Assembly (NCBI RefSeq): GCF_001485475.2
Contig: NZ_DF976999.1
Coordinates: 96,001-160,000, forward strand
Direction of reading: 5' to 3'
Origin: Tepidanaerobacter syntrophicus
Lineage (GTDB): Bacteria; Bacillota; Thermosediminibacteria; Thermosediminibacterales; Tepidanaerobacteraceae
Length of the DNA: 64,000 nt
Part shown: positions 1-7,335 of the stretch, piece after piece
How the letters are laid out: every line of letters starts with the position of its first letter
Position numbering within the stretch: the stretch's first letter is position 1
Notes under the pieces: model-generated
Told to the model about the DNA's origin: nothing
Database searches by the model: none
Seen by the model: only the letters and a program-made list of their open reading frames with translations
Made by a program: the position numbers and the translations under genes

Positions 1-43
1 CTTGGAGAGCATTGTTTCCATCAATCCTTGTTACCTTTCTCAC
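1..43 (-). CDS. Large serine recombinase (phage integrase), N-terminal fragment
   Basis: Only the first 14 codons are in the window. They start with GTG and read MRKVTRIDGNNALQ, preceded at 7 nt by a perfect GGAGGT site (51-56). This opening is typical of large serine recombinases of clostridial prophages, whose catalytic domain follows shortly after. The enzyme integrates and excises phage DNA at att sites. Its position beyond the lysis genes and a SHOCT-like ORF is the usual one at a prophage end. The rest of the gene is outside, so the assignment rests on the N-terminus and context. Confidence 0.65.
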   Translation of the reverse strand, partial: MRKVTRIDGNNALQ

Positions 44-104
44 TGTTTTCACCTCCTTTGGGCATGTGACATGTTACCTCTGTGTGCCGCTAATAGCAAG
101 CCAA

Positions 105-323
105 TTAGGCCATAAGCTGTGCATACATCGGCGAGAAAGTTTTGCGGTTCAACTTGTCGATTTTGTTGAATTCTTCTTCTGAAATCAGTCCCGCCTTAAG
201 CATCTTTTGCAGGATTTTATATGCCCGCCAGTAATCAACCTCTCTTTGAATTTCCTCCTGTGTTATCTTTGAATAGTTCGTTTCCTGCGGGTTATATGGT
301 AAATGATTAGCCGCCTCTATCAT
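105..323 (-). CDS. Small SHOCT-like protein upstream of the integrase
   Basis: A 72-residue protein started by ATG behind GGAGGTGCTTGA. The C-terminal half (LQKMLKAGLISEEEF, then KIDKLN and FSPMYAQLM) fits the short helical SHOCT-like family often encoded just before serine recombinases in clostridial mobile elements. No catalytic motif or membrane segment is visible. The gene lies between the late-operon terminator (347-370) and the integrase start, so it is probably transcribed with the integrase rather than with the lysis genes. Its function is not known; a role in integration is suggested by context only. Confidence 0.7.
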   Translation of the reverse strand: MIEAANHLPYNPQETNYSKITQEEIQREVDYWRAYKILQKMLKAGLISEEEFNKIDKLNRKTFSPMYAQLMA

Positions 324-346
324 TCAAGCACCTCCTATAAAAACTT

Positions 347-370
347 AGGACAGCCGCGATTGGCTGTCCT
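347..370 (-). terminator. Rho-independent terminator after the endolysin
   Basis: Nine-base-pair stem AGGACAGCC/GGCTGTCCT with a six-base loop, followed on the minus strand by AAGTTTTTAT. It lies directly downstream of the amidase stop and would end the late lysis transcript before the integrase-side genes. Confidence 0.75.
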
Positions 371-376
371 TTATCG

Positions 377-1381
377 TTATTCCGGCAATTTCAGAACTTG
401 TCCGGGGTAAATAGTATCTGAAGTCAGACCATTGAGTTTCTTAATCTCCGGATATCTTGTTCCTCTACCGAGTTCTTTTTCCGCTATTCTCCATAAGGTA
501 TCGCCTTTTTGCACTGTATAGGTTCTATTGCCCTTGTTATCAGGAATGCTGTTTACAATTACAAGGTTTTCTTTTGCTACCCAAGTGTTTATGCCTGCAA
601 TCTCTTGACCGCCGGATTTCTTAACCTTTTTGCCAAGCAAAACACATTCTTTGCCGCCTTTTATGACCGGCTTGCCTTTGTATAAAGTCTGTGTGACCCT
701 GTGGTAATAGTCATTTTTGACCCACGTTGGAACTTCCACACTGCCGGGGTAGTAATTCTTTACACTGACCTTAAACTCCACTATATCGCCAATTCCAATA
801 TCCGTATTGTTATCTGTGTTGTTCTCCAGTACTTTTTTCACTGCTTTGCGGAAGGTGTCCATACTCTCCCCATGCTTTGGGAACCAATGCATCACATCAG
901 CATGATTGCTGGCAATACCGAGCTTATATCCTTCGGAGTGGCAGATGATATCATTCTCATCAAGACCGTACTCTCTGCAGAGCATAACGCAGAGTTCAAC
1001 AGCATTCTGCCATGCTTTGCGGAAATAATCTTCCTGCTTTGCTGCATCATAACCCACCATCACCGCCCCGGATTTATACGAAAACCCAGCAGGCTCACAG
1101 ATTTCAAAGCCAATATGGGTATTGTTGGCTGCTCCTCCCGCATGCCACCCGCGATGATCCCAAGGCAAGTATTGCCAAACCTCTTTATCGTCTACAAAAG
1201 CGTGAACACATACCTGCCTGTTTATTTCACCGGCTTTGTAAGATTTGTTCCAACGGGAAAACCACTCAGCCGCCATTACACCCGGCACAGCTGTCGAATG
1301 TACCATGATTCCTTTAGGCGTGATTTTTCGACCAGCTGTATAGCAATCGTTTCGCGTCATGTATTTAGTAAAAAGCTTCAT
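377..1381 (-). CDS. Phage endolysin: N-acetylmuramoyl-L-alanine amidase with LysM domain
   Basis: 334 residues. The N-terminal ~190 residues form an amidase_2/PGRP-type domain: [12 protein letters not shown] carries the first metal-binding His, followed by GWHAGG and the later [16 protein letters not shown] segment with the remaining His/Asp ligands. A linker and an SH3-like middle region follow. The last ~45 residues are a LysM module ([19 protein letters not shown]) that binds peptidoglycan. It cleaves the amide bond between MurNAc and the stem peptide at host lysis. Its start overlaps the holin stop by four bases (ATGA), so the two are translationally coupled. No signal peptide is seen, consistent with holin-dependent export. 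Confidence 0.93.
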   Translation of the reverse strand: MKLFTKYMTRNDCYTAGRKITPKGIMVHSTAVPGVMAAEWFSRWNKSYKAGEINRQVCVHAFVDDKEVWQYLPWDHRGWHAGGAANNTHIGFEICEPAGFSYKSGAVMVGYDAAKQEDYFRKAWQNAVELCVMLCREYGLDENDIICHSEGYKLGIASNHADVMHWFPKHGESMDTFRKAVKKVLENNTDNNTDIGIGDIVEFKVSVKNYYPGSVEVPTWVKNDYYHRVTQTLYKGKPVIKGGKECVLLGKKVKKSGGQEIAGINTWVAKENLVIVNSIPDNKGNRTYTVQKGDTLWRIAEKELGRGTRYPEIKKLNGLTSDTIYPGQVLKLPE

Positions 1382-1797
1382 TTCTTTTCATCCTCCTCAT
1401 TTGAGCGGCCATGCAGTTGTTCCAATGCGTTCTTCAGCTTTTCAGGAATGGGCAGTCCTATATGTGCTGCATTCTCAAGAATTGAAACTCCTTCATTACT
1501 TAGGTAAAAGAAAATCACTGCTGTCCGAATTGCCCCGCCATTGCCGAGCACCTGGCTGTCGATGATGTGTCCTACTCCTACAAGTACAAAAATAAGCACT
1601 TTCTTAAAGATGCCCTTGGCCCCGACTTCACTCGAAAGCTTTCTGTCTACAACGGCACACATCACTCCGGTCACATAGTCAATGGCTACAAAAGCGATGA
1701 GTGCATATAAAAATCCATCCAGCCCTCCAAGAAACCAGCCAAGAAATCCGCCAATAGCAGTAAAAACCGCCTGTACCCAGTTCCATACTGTTTTCAT
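1378..1797 (-). CDS. Phage holin (phage_holin_4 / Cph1-like family)
   Basis: 139 residues with hydrophobic segments at about 10-30 ([17 protein letters not shown]), 30-50 ([20 protein letters not shown]) and 65-85 ([17 protein letters not shown]), and a charged C-terminus. The DYVTGV segment is characteristic of the Bacillus/Clostridium holin family 4. It would form membrane lesions that release the downstream amidase at the timed end of infection. The ATG follows GGAGG by a normal distance. It is the first gene after the hairpin at 1839-1864 and is coupled to the amidase. Confidence 0.9.
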   Translation of the reverse strand: MKTVWNWVQAVFTAIGGFLGWFLGGLDGFLYALIAFVAIDYVTGVMCAVVDRKLSSEVGAKGIFKKVLIFVLVGVGHIIDSQVLGNGGAIRTAVIFFYLSNEGVSILENAAHIGLPIPEKLKNALEQLHGRSNEEDEKK

Positions 1798-1838
1798 TCT
1801 CTTAAACCTCCGTTCAACTTGAGTTTTGCATATAAAAA

Positions 1839-1864
1839 AGCGCCCTGCCTTAAAGCAAAGCGCT
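1839..1864 (-). terminator. Terminator between tail genes and the lysis cassette
   Basis: On the minus strand AGCGCTTTGC pairs with GCAGGGCGCT through ten pairs including G-U wobbles, with a six-base loop, followed by six T. It lies between the GH18 tail gene and the holin, so lysis genes may depend on read-through or antitermination of the late transcript. Confidence 0.7.
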
Positions 1865-1884
1865 GAATAAATAAAACTTCTAAA

Positions 1885-4353
1885 CTATATTTGCTTCGGA
1901 AGCGCCTCCCACAGCCGCATATCCTCCTGCCCAAGCGACCAGATGGCTATACCTCGCAGTTTCCACCGATAAGCCGCTTCATTTGCCCAGTAAACAAGGC
2001 TGTCTACATCCTGATAATACAGAATAGAAAAACCATCTGCATCTCCGAGGAAGAGACGGGATATCCAGATATTGATGTCTTTCGGTATAATCTTTACTTC
2101 ATAGTCATTACCGCAGGAAAGCGTCAAAAGCTGTGAGTGGAAAAAATCATAGTCCATCGAAATGTCCTCATTGCGAGTTATCGATTCCTCCACATCGCCA
2201 TTTACTGAAAACACCTGAAATTCATCATCCCACGTGACACCAGTGCGAGCAAGCCTGCCAAAGCTGGTTATAGTTCCATCCGGAAGTTCCACATCAAAAC
2301 GCTCGTATGGTTCATATACCCATGCATCGCCCAGTCTCAGTAGCTCGCATACCGTACGGTTGTCCGAGCAGTACCCTGCATAACCACTACCACCGATTAC
2401 ATTCACTGTGAAACGCAGGGTTGAAGCTGCACCAGAATATACTCTTACTTTATTGCCGCGTTTTCGCATCTCTATAGTATACATATTCGGATTAGCACGA
2501 AGATCGGCATCTGCAGTTTTTGAGAAACTGGTGGAGTAGCTACCAAGCAAGGAATTACCTTGATAAATCTCGACTCTTTGCGTGTCATAGTTTAAGCAGC
2601 AGAAAATATCGCCAAGGAATACCCCAGCCCGCCCGCTGCTATTTTGAGGGAAGGCCAGCCTTGCCCGGATATGAATATCGGAAAATCCGTCGTATTTCCA
2701 TGCAAGTTTTCCATATCCCTCAAGCTGGGAATATGGACGACTTTCTGTGCTATCTGGGTCCTGCCAAACATCCCATTCGCCATCCAGCACAGTCCAGTAG
2801 CTTTCAGGCAAGATGTTCCTGTCCCGAAAATCCTCATACCAAATAAGCGCCGAGTCGGGTTTTCTTCGCAACATTTCAAATGTCAGTTTAAAACCTCGAT
2901 CCGGCTCAACCATCACACCATTTACATCCTTGAACCGACGAGGAGAGAGCATAAAGCTGGCTTCACCGGCAAAGGGATACTCCGAAAATCCACTGCAAAC
3001 CCTAAAACCGTAAAACTGGACTCCCGGCACACCACCGCTTATGCTGACAGCATGCGTTCCCTCTTGGAGAAATACACCTTTTGCAAGTGTCAACCAGCAA
3101 ACTCTTCTCCAGTATGGCCACCATAAACGGTTCTCGCTGAAAGTCTTTGATTCACCATCAAGGGAAACGATAATCGCATTTTTGTCCCAGTAAGGAAAGC
3201 AAAGCTGTACTGCAATATCGTAATATCCCGCTTCTCTTATCTCAAAACGGTACTCTGCTGACGCCTGGTCATCTCCAAGTGAGGCCATCTCCTCAGTAAT
3301 AATGACATTTCCTTCGTATTCATCCGGAACTCCGTTCCTGTCAATATAAATGGTTCCGAACTCCGCTTTCTGCTCCTTGCCATAGCTTGTCAAATATCTT
3401 CGCCTGTTATAAACACCTTTTAGCAGCGGATATTCCCAGGATATAGCATCCCACCCTTCCATATAGTCATATACATGAGGAAGAGCCCAAGGTACTTTGT
3501 TATAGTCATCCCAGTAAGCCACAATTGGAATAAACGGCTGGGGCGGTGCATCGCCTGTGAAATTGTAAACCCCAGTCATCCAGTATTTTGCCGCATAGTA
3601 GGTATTAGACACTCCTCGATAGGTTATTCCAAGGTTTTCAGGTGTATCATGAATCCTCCAGTTCCAGCCATAAGCAGGCAACCCCATGAATATTTTGTCC
3701 GGTGACATAACGGAAACAGCATAATCATATATGCCCTCAAGCCAGTCACGAGGAGATACTGGGCCGGGAGCAGAACCCGCCCATGCCATGCCATAGCTCA
3801 TAATGGCGGCAGTATCGCAATAGTCGTTAAGATCGGCATAAACACACCAGTTTTCACCGCCCACCGAGCCTTGAACGCCGGTCATACCAGGCAGGCAGAT
3901 GTTGACAAGCTTTGTTGCATCATAAGACTTAACTGTATTGTATATATCACTAAATAGTGCATTCGCCGCATCCTTGTTTTCATAACCTCCACCGCGCTCA
4001 AGGTCAATATCTACCCCAGCGCACCATGGATACTTGTTCATTATTCGGATGATTTCAGTGAGAAACTTATCCTTTGCACCGTTTTCGTTGTTGCGAAGTG
4101 CAGTAAAAATATTGGCTATTCCATGATTCATAATTGTGAGCAGCCACTTAATATGAGGCCATTTCTGAATATACGGAAGCATGCTGCTGATGCTGGTACC
4201 GGTTTCAGTGATTGTACCTGTTGCGTCAACCTCAAAAGTAAAAATGCCTACCGTATCAAAGCGGTCGCCGTAGTCTCTAAGTGCTTCATACATTCGGGCA
4301 TTACCCATAAAACTCCACACCATGCAACGTTTGCCTTTTAAGAAATCCCTCAC
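1885..4353 (-). CDS. Tail-associated glycosyl hydrolase family 18 protein
   Basis: 822 residues. The N-terminal ~340 residues form a GH18 barrel: the catalytic DxDxE signature is intact at D115-I-D117-L-E119 (CAGVDIDLERGG), with the barrel-strand motifs FDTVGIFTF, AAIMSYGMAWAG and MGLPAYGWNWR. The middle (~350-470) resembles a jelly-roll carbohydrate-binding module, and ~490-690 is another beta-rich, concanavalin-like segment. GH18 enzymes cleave beta-1,4 linkages next to N-acetylglucosamine, so a tail protein of this kind may open or bind cell-wall polysaccharide at infection. The start overlaps the preceding gene by ATGA. The exact substrate cannot be read from sequence. Confidence 0.85.
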   Translation of the reverse strand: MRDFLKGKRCMVWSFMGNARMYEALRDYGDRFDTVGIFTFEVDATGTITETGTSISSMLPYIQKWPHIKWLLTIMNHGIANIFTALRNNENGAKDKFLTEIIRIMNKYPWCAGVDIDLERGGGYENKDAANALFSDIYNTVKSYDATKLVNICLPGMTGVQGSVGGENWCVYADLNDYCDTAAIMSYGMAWAGSAPGPVSPRDWLEGIYDYAVSVMSPDKIFMGLPAYGWNWRIHDTPENLGITYRGVSNTYYAAKYWMTGVYNFTGDAPPQPFIPIVAYWDDYNKVPWALPHVYDYMEGWDAISWEYPLLKGVYNRRRYLTSYGKEQKAEFGTIYIDRNGVPDEYEGNVIITEEMASLGDDQASAEYRFEIREAGYYDIAVQLCFPYWDKNAIIVSLDGESKTFSENRLWWPYWRRVCWLTLAKGVFLQEGTHAVSISGGVPGVQFYGFRVCSGFSEYPFAGEASFMLSPRRFKDVNGVMVEPDRGFKLTFEMLRRKPDSALIWYEDFRDRNILPESYWTVLDGEWDVWQDPDSTESRPYSQLEGYGKLAWKYDGFSDIHIRARLAFPQNSSGRAGVFLGDIFCCLNYDTQRVEIYQGNSLLGSYSTSFSKTADADLRANPNMYTIEMRKRGNKVRVYSGAASTLRFTVNVIGGSGYAGYCSDNRTVCELLRLGDAWVYEPYERFDVELPDGTITSFGRLARTGVTWDDEFQVFSVNGDVEESITRNEDISMDYDFFHSQLLTLSCGNDYEVKIIPKDINIWISRLFLGDADGFSILYYQDVDSLVYWANEAAYRWKLRGIAIWSLGQEDMRLWEALPKQI

Positions 4354-4925
4354 AACCGGTCACCGCCTTCCTGCATCTCCTGAAATTCAAAGAGCACCCG
4401 CGCCGATTTTCTCTCTTCCAGCTTCACTGTATGTTTGCTGTCCCATGCCGCAGAATATTGATAAAACCCATCCTTAGGAGTCTGACTTCCGTTTTTAAGG
4501 CATTGTCGGGTGGAAGCCTTGAGCGCCAGCTCATCGCCTGCATTAACCGGGTCAAGAAACTTTACCTTATGCGCACCCATACCTTGGGATAGTTCAATAC
4601 TCCCTGCGGCCATATCCTGTATAGGATAGATATAGCAGTCAAGACCAGCAGAAGTTTTGCCAAGGTTGAATAAGACTACAGTCTCCGCTGTTCGCACCAC
4701 ACCGTTATAATGCCGGGGCGGAACTGGCTGCCCATTTTCCTGCATCTTCGTAAGCATTTTACTCGTGTGGACGGTGTAGCCTGTCAATTGATCTCCTTCC
4801 TGAAGCTGCAGGTCGGTGAAATAGATTGATCCGGTGCAGTCGGAAATCTTAAGCGTCACAGTAACGCCCACCACATGCTTATTGCTTTTTGGTTGTATGG
4901 TTTCTGCAAACCTTGAAAACTGCAT
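4350..4925 (-). CDS. Phage tail (minor structural) protein
   Basis: 191 residues, not assigned to a named family. The N-terminal ~55 residues (IQPKSNKHVVGVTVTLKISD, then CTGSIYFTDLQLQEGD) clearly match the complete 64-residue product at 7131-7325, so the two are paralogues sharing a beta-rich module. The remaining ~130 residues are unique. It lies between the GH18 protein (ATGA overlap) and the tail tip genes, and is most likely a baseplate or fibre-attachment component. The erm cassette and an IS separate it from its paralogue, although in phage order the two would be adjacent. Confidence 0.7.
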   Translation of the reverse strand: MQFSRFAETIQPKSNKHVVGVTVTLKISDCTGSIYFTDLQLQEGDQLTGYTVHTSKMLTKMQENGQPVPPRHYNGVVRTAETVVLFNLGKTSAGLDCYIYPIQDMAAGSIELSQGMGAHKVKFLDPVNAGDELALKASTRQCLKNGSQTPKDGFYQYSAAWDSKHTVKLEERKSARVLFEFQEMQEGGDRL

Positions 4926-4944
4926 ATTTTTTCCTCCATACTAT

Positions 4945-4973
4945 TTGACAAACATAGGCATCAATGCTAAAAT
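4945..4973 (+). promoter_or_regulatory. Consensus sigma-A promoter of the erm cassette
   Basis: TTGACA (4945-4950), a 17-bp spacer and TAAAAT (4968-4973), with a start point expected near 4980. It points rightward, against all surrounding phage genes, towards the leader peptide and erm. It is the best-matching vegetative promoter that I noticed in the window. Confidence 0.85.
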
Positions 4974-5010
4974 ATAATTTGATTTTATATTTGGAGGCTA
5001 GTATACACCT

Positions 5011-5040
5011 ATGTATGGTATTTTTCGTATTCGTAAATAA
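5011..5040 (+). CDS. erm leader peptide MYGIFRIRK
   Basis: A nine-codon ORF (ATG to TAA) with GGAGG at 4993-4997, about 30 nt after the predicted transcript start. Short leader peptides upstream of erm genes stall the ribosome when a macrolide is bound. This one carries IF..I as in the ErmC leader and an R-I-R as in the R/K-x-R/K motif of ErmD/ErmK-type leaders. Codons 4-10 form the left arm of the long hairpin that follows, so a stalled ribosome would block that hairpin. It is too short for normal gene callers. Confidence 0.75.
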   Translation: MYGIFRIRK

Positions 5041-5112
5041 GGGTGCACTGAACGAAAGATAGCTCATAGCAGCGTCTTTGTTTTTGTGCACCTTTTTTCG
5101 ATTACGAAAAAC
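5021..5112 (+). promoter_or_regulatory. Terminator-type attenuator of erm
   Basis: Two arms of about 28 nt (5021-5048 and 5086-5112) are imperfectly complementary. Their core, GGTGCAC (5042-5048) with GTGCACC (5086-5092), is followed by six T (5093-5098), as in an intrinsic terminator. A smaller inner hairpin pairs GAAAGA with TCTTT. The left arm overlaps the leader-peptide codons. The right arm (CACCTTTTTTCG) is also nearly complementary to the erm ribosome site, so translational masking is possible too. The inferred behaviour is termination without drug and read-through when the leader ribosome stalls. Confidence 0.75.
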
Positions 5113-5113
5113 G

Positions 5114-6303
5114 GGCTTTGTAAAGTAAACATGAAAGATTAAGAAGGGAAATCAGCCAATTGCTTCAAGCGACGAGGAAAAGCTTGCGTTTGCTTCTGGC
5201 AGAAAGGTTTAGGCCCGCAACTTGTGCTGGGGTCAGACCGTCAAGAGCGGAATGAGGGCGGACAAAATTGTAAAAGAAGAGAAAAACCGCGATAAGATTG
5301 TTGGCGGAATCGAACGAGGCAAATCCCTGTTTGGTTTTGTACCACGCCTTGAATTGCTTGTTAAAGCATTCGATCAGGTTGTTGGTAATATCATCGCTGA
5401 AGCTCTGGACCCGGATATGTTTCACGCCAAGCACTGCTTTTACAGGAACTTTGTAAGCACTGTAGCGGTCGGTGACGATGGCTCCGGGTTTACCGAGATG
5501 TTTAACGGAATTAAGTAAGGAAAACGCCTGAGGGCTGTCCCTGTGCCTGGAAAGGTGGAAGCTGAGAACAAAGCGGGTTTCGCTGTCCACAATTAACCAG
5601 AGGTAATACTTCATGCCTCGGATTTTTACTACAGTTTCGTCCGCGTGCCATTCGTCGGAGTTGAAATTGAGCGTTGGCATCAGTTCAAGCGCGATGTTTT
5701 GAAACAAAGGCGCGAATTTCGTACACCAGTTACTGATAGTAGTGTGGGAAACCTGAATATTCATGACAGTACGCAGAATCAAAGCAATATTACGGAAAGA
5801 GTTTTTTCCCAGATAAAACATCGACAGTGCCGTCAGGATAACATGCACTGGATAACGCATCCGCTTGAAATCTGTTTTCCCGGACAGCTTCGACATGGAA
5901 GGTGCCGTAACGGCAGCCGGTTTCGGCACAAAAATGGAATGGCCGCACTTCTTGTCGCAGCATTGGTAGTTTGAGTAGTATTTGTGGTCATGGTGAAGGA
6001 ACATGGCTTTTCCGCAGACAGGGCAAGTCGGATAAGGACGCACGCGCGGCCTTCCGGGTTTGTCAGCCGCATGGGCATCCGGCGCAAATTGATGCCCGCA
6101 TACACGGCAAAGATATTTCTGGTTTCCATATTTATCTTTGCCATAACGATAAAAGTTTTGATGGTTGTTGCATTTCGGACAGCAAATCTGGTATGATTTT
6201 GTCATGAGGACTCGTCTCCTTTCGGGAGTACATTGTTTTGTGTCAAAACCATTGTACCAGAAGGGCTGACGAGTCCTCAACTTTCATTTAACTTTACAAT
6301 ACG
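5114..6303 (-). mobile_element. IS6/IS240-like insertion sequence with 8-bp target duplication
   Basis: 1,190 bp. The inner terminal repeat TTGTAAAGT is perfect at both ends (5118-5126; complement of 6291-6299), and similarity continues over ~20 bp towards ATGAAAG. Four unmatched bases lie outside each repeat. Identical 8-bp direct repeats GAAAAACG flank the element (5106-5113 and 6304-6311); 8 bp is the duplication size of the IS6 family. Removing the element and one repeat rejoins the attenuator directly to the erm ribosome site, so the insertion is recent relative to the cassette. Its single gene is on the minus strand. Confidence 0.85.
5165..6205 (-). CDS. DDE transposase with N-terminal zinc fingers
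   Basis: 346 residues from an ATG behind AAAGGAGACGAGTCCT. The N-terminus holds CxxC pairs (CCPKCNN, CRVCG, CPVCG, CCDKKCG) forming one or two zinc ribbons like those of InsA-type transposases. The DDE catalytic core follows: D189 in HADETVV, D246 in TDRYSAY and E279 in NLIECFNK. All three residues are present and the frame is open throughout, so the enzyme is probably functional. It catalyses cut or copy of the surrounding IS. An in-frame extension to 6280 lacks a ribosome site and was not used. Confidence 0.92.
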   Translation of the reverse strand: MTKSYQICCPKCNNHQNFYRYGKDKYGNQKYLCRVCGHQFAPDAHAADKPGRPRVRPYPTCPVCGKAMFLHHDHKYYSNYQCCDKKCGHSIFVPKPAAVTAPSMSKLSGKTDFKRMRYPVHVILTALSMFYLGKNSFRNIALILRTVMNIQVSHTTISNWCTKFAPLFQNIALELMPTLNFNSDEWHADETVVKIRGMKYYLWLIVDSETRFVLSFHLSRHRDSPQAFSLLNSVKHLGKPGAIVTDRYSAYKVPVKAVLGVKHIRVQSFSDDITNNLIECFNKQFKAWYKTKQGFASFDSANNLIAVFLFFYNFVRPHSALDGLTPAQVAGLNLSARSKRKLFLVA

Positions 6304-6328
6304 GAAAAACGAAAGAGGTGTATTTTTT

Positions 6329-7117
6329 ATGCCCCAAAATAGAAAAAAAGGGACAACTCCTCCCATTTGGGTATCTCAAAACTTTATGACGAGTTACAAA
6401 ATCATCAACAGAATTATTCGCAGAACAACCCTTAACAGGGATGATCATGTTATTGAAATTGGCCCGGGAAAGGGTCATATAACAGGAATCTTGATTCAAA
6501 AATGCCGGAAAGTTTCGGCAATCGAAATCGACGGCCGTTTATATAATAAATTGACAGCAAAATTCAAGGACGTCAAAAATATCCGTATATATCATCAGGA
6601 CTTTATGAAGTGGAAGCTTCCTAAATTTGAAAATTATAAGGTTTTTTCAAACATCCCCTTTTGCTTCACTACGGATATTATGCGAAAATTGACGGAATGC
6701 AAAAACGCACCTTCTGAAGCATGGCTTACCATGGAAAAAGGCGCAGCCAAACGTTTTATGGGTAAGCCTTCAGAATCATTGCATTCCCTGCTTATAAAGC
6801 CCAGGTTTGATTTGGATATTGCTTACTATTTCATCAGGGAAGATTTTCATCCCAAACCGGGCGTTGATGTAGTACTTCTTCATCTTAAGAAAAAGAGTCC
6901 GCCGGATATCCCCGCAAATCAGTGGTTTGCCTATGAACAATTTGTTTCAAAGGCACTAAAATATGGATTCCGCAGTCTTTTTACAAGCAAGCAATTATCT
7001 AGGGCATTCCGTCAGGCTGGTGTGCAAAATAAAAATATTACTCCTGCAGAGGTTCTTTATGTTCAATGGCTTTGCCTTTTCCGATGCTACTGGGAGCATG
7101 TGCTAGGCAGAAAATGA
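6329..7117 (+). CDS. erm: 23S rRNA (adenine-N6) methyltransferase, Erm family
   Basis: 262 residues, ATG behind AAAGAGGTG. The SAM-binding motif is VIEIGPGKGH (41-50), the acidic loop is AIEIDGRLY, and the catalytic motif is N108-I-P-F. The C-terminal segment with FVSKAL, YGFRSLFTSKQ and the final LGRK is typical of Erm rather than of KsgA/RsmA housekeeping dimethylases. Erm methylates A2058 of 23S rRNA and gives macrolide-lincosamide-streptogramin B resistance. It is the only plus-strand gene within the phage structural region. The upstream leader and attenuator support a resistance role. An IS now separates it from its promoter, so present expression is uncertain. Confidence 0.88.
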   Translation: MPQNRKKGTTPPIWVSQNFMTSYKIINRIIRRTTLNRDDHVIEIGPGKGHITGILIQKCRKVSAIEIDGRLYNKLTAKFKDVKNIRIYHQDFMKWKLPKFENYKVFSNIPFCFTTDIMRKLTECKNAPSEAWLTMEKGAAKRFMGKPSESLHSLLIKPRFDLDIAYYFIREDFHPKPGVDVVLLHLKKKSPPDIPANQWFAYEQFVSKALKYGFRSLFTSKQLSRAFRQAGVQNKNITPAEVLYVQWLCLFRCYWEHVLGRK

Positions 7118-7130
7118 TTTTAGTGGCTCA

Positions 7131-7325
7131 TTACCCGTCCAATGTCCACCGGATCTCGCACACATGCGCGACCCATCCGGTGGAAACCGAGCCGCCTTGA
7201 AGCAATAAATCCGTAAAGTAAACTGTGCCGGTGCAGTCAGTGACGCACAGCCTGATGGTGATAGACTTGACTCTGCTGATACTTTTGGGAGAAATACTGT
7301 GTGCAATCTGATTGAAATATGCCAT
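7131..7325 (-). CDS. Small tail protein, paralogue of the N-terminus of the gene at 4350
   Basis: 64 residues, starting MAYFNQIAHSISPKS. It parallels the first ~55 residues of the 191-residue tail protein: ISPKS/IQPKS, then CTGTVYFTDLLLQGG/CTGSIYFTDLQLQEG, then STGW/LTGY. The reading frame stops 13 bp beyond the erm stop on the opposite strand. It may be a complete small protein, or a longer one cut short when the erm cassette entered. It follows the large tail protein closely (10 bp), so it belongs to the same late transcript. Confidence 0.65.
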   Translation of the reverse strand: MAYFNQIAHSISPKSISRVKSITIRLCVTDCTGTVYFTDLLLQGGSVSTGWVAHVCEIRWTLDG

Positions 7326-7335
7326 ATCATCACCC

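Noticed and set aside
701-1507. Long plus-strand ORFs over the amidase and holin genes
   Set aside because: They are antisense shadows without ribosome sites or recognisable families; the minus-strand genes have strong domain evidence.
4879-5091. A 70-residue minus-strand ORF across the erm leader
   Set aside because: It overlaps the tail gene start and the promoter-attenuator; composition is not protein-like and no ribosome site is present.
6265-6300. An outward promoter from the IS right end driving erm
   Set aside because: TACAAT at 6295-6300 could be a -10, but no acceptable -35 is found at 16-18 bp.
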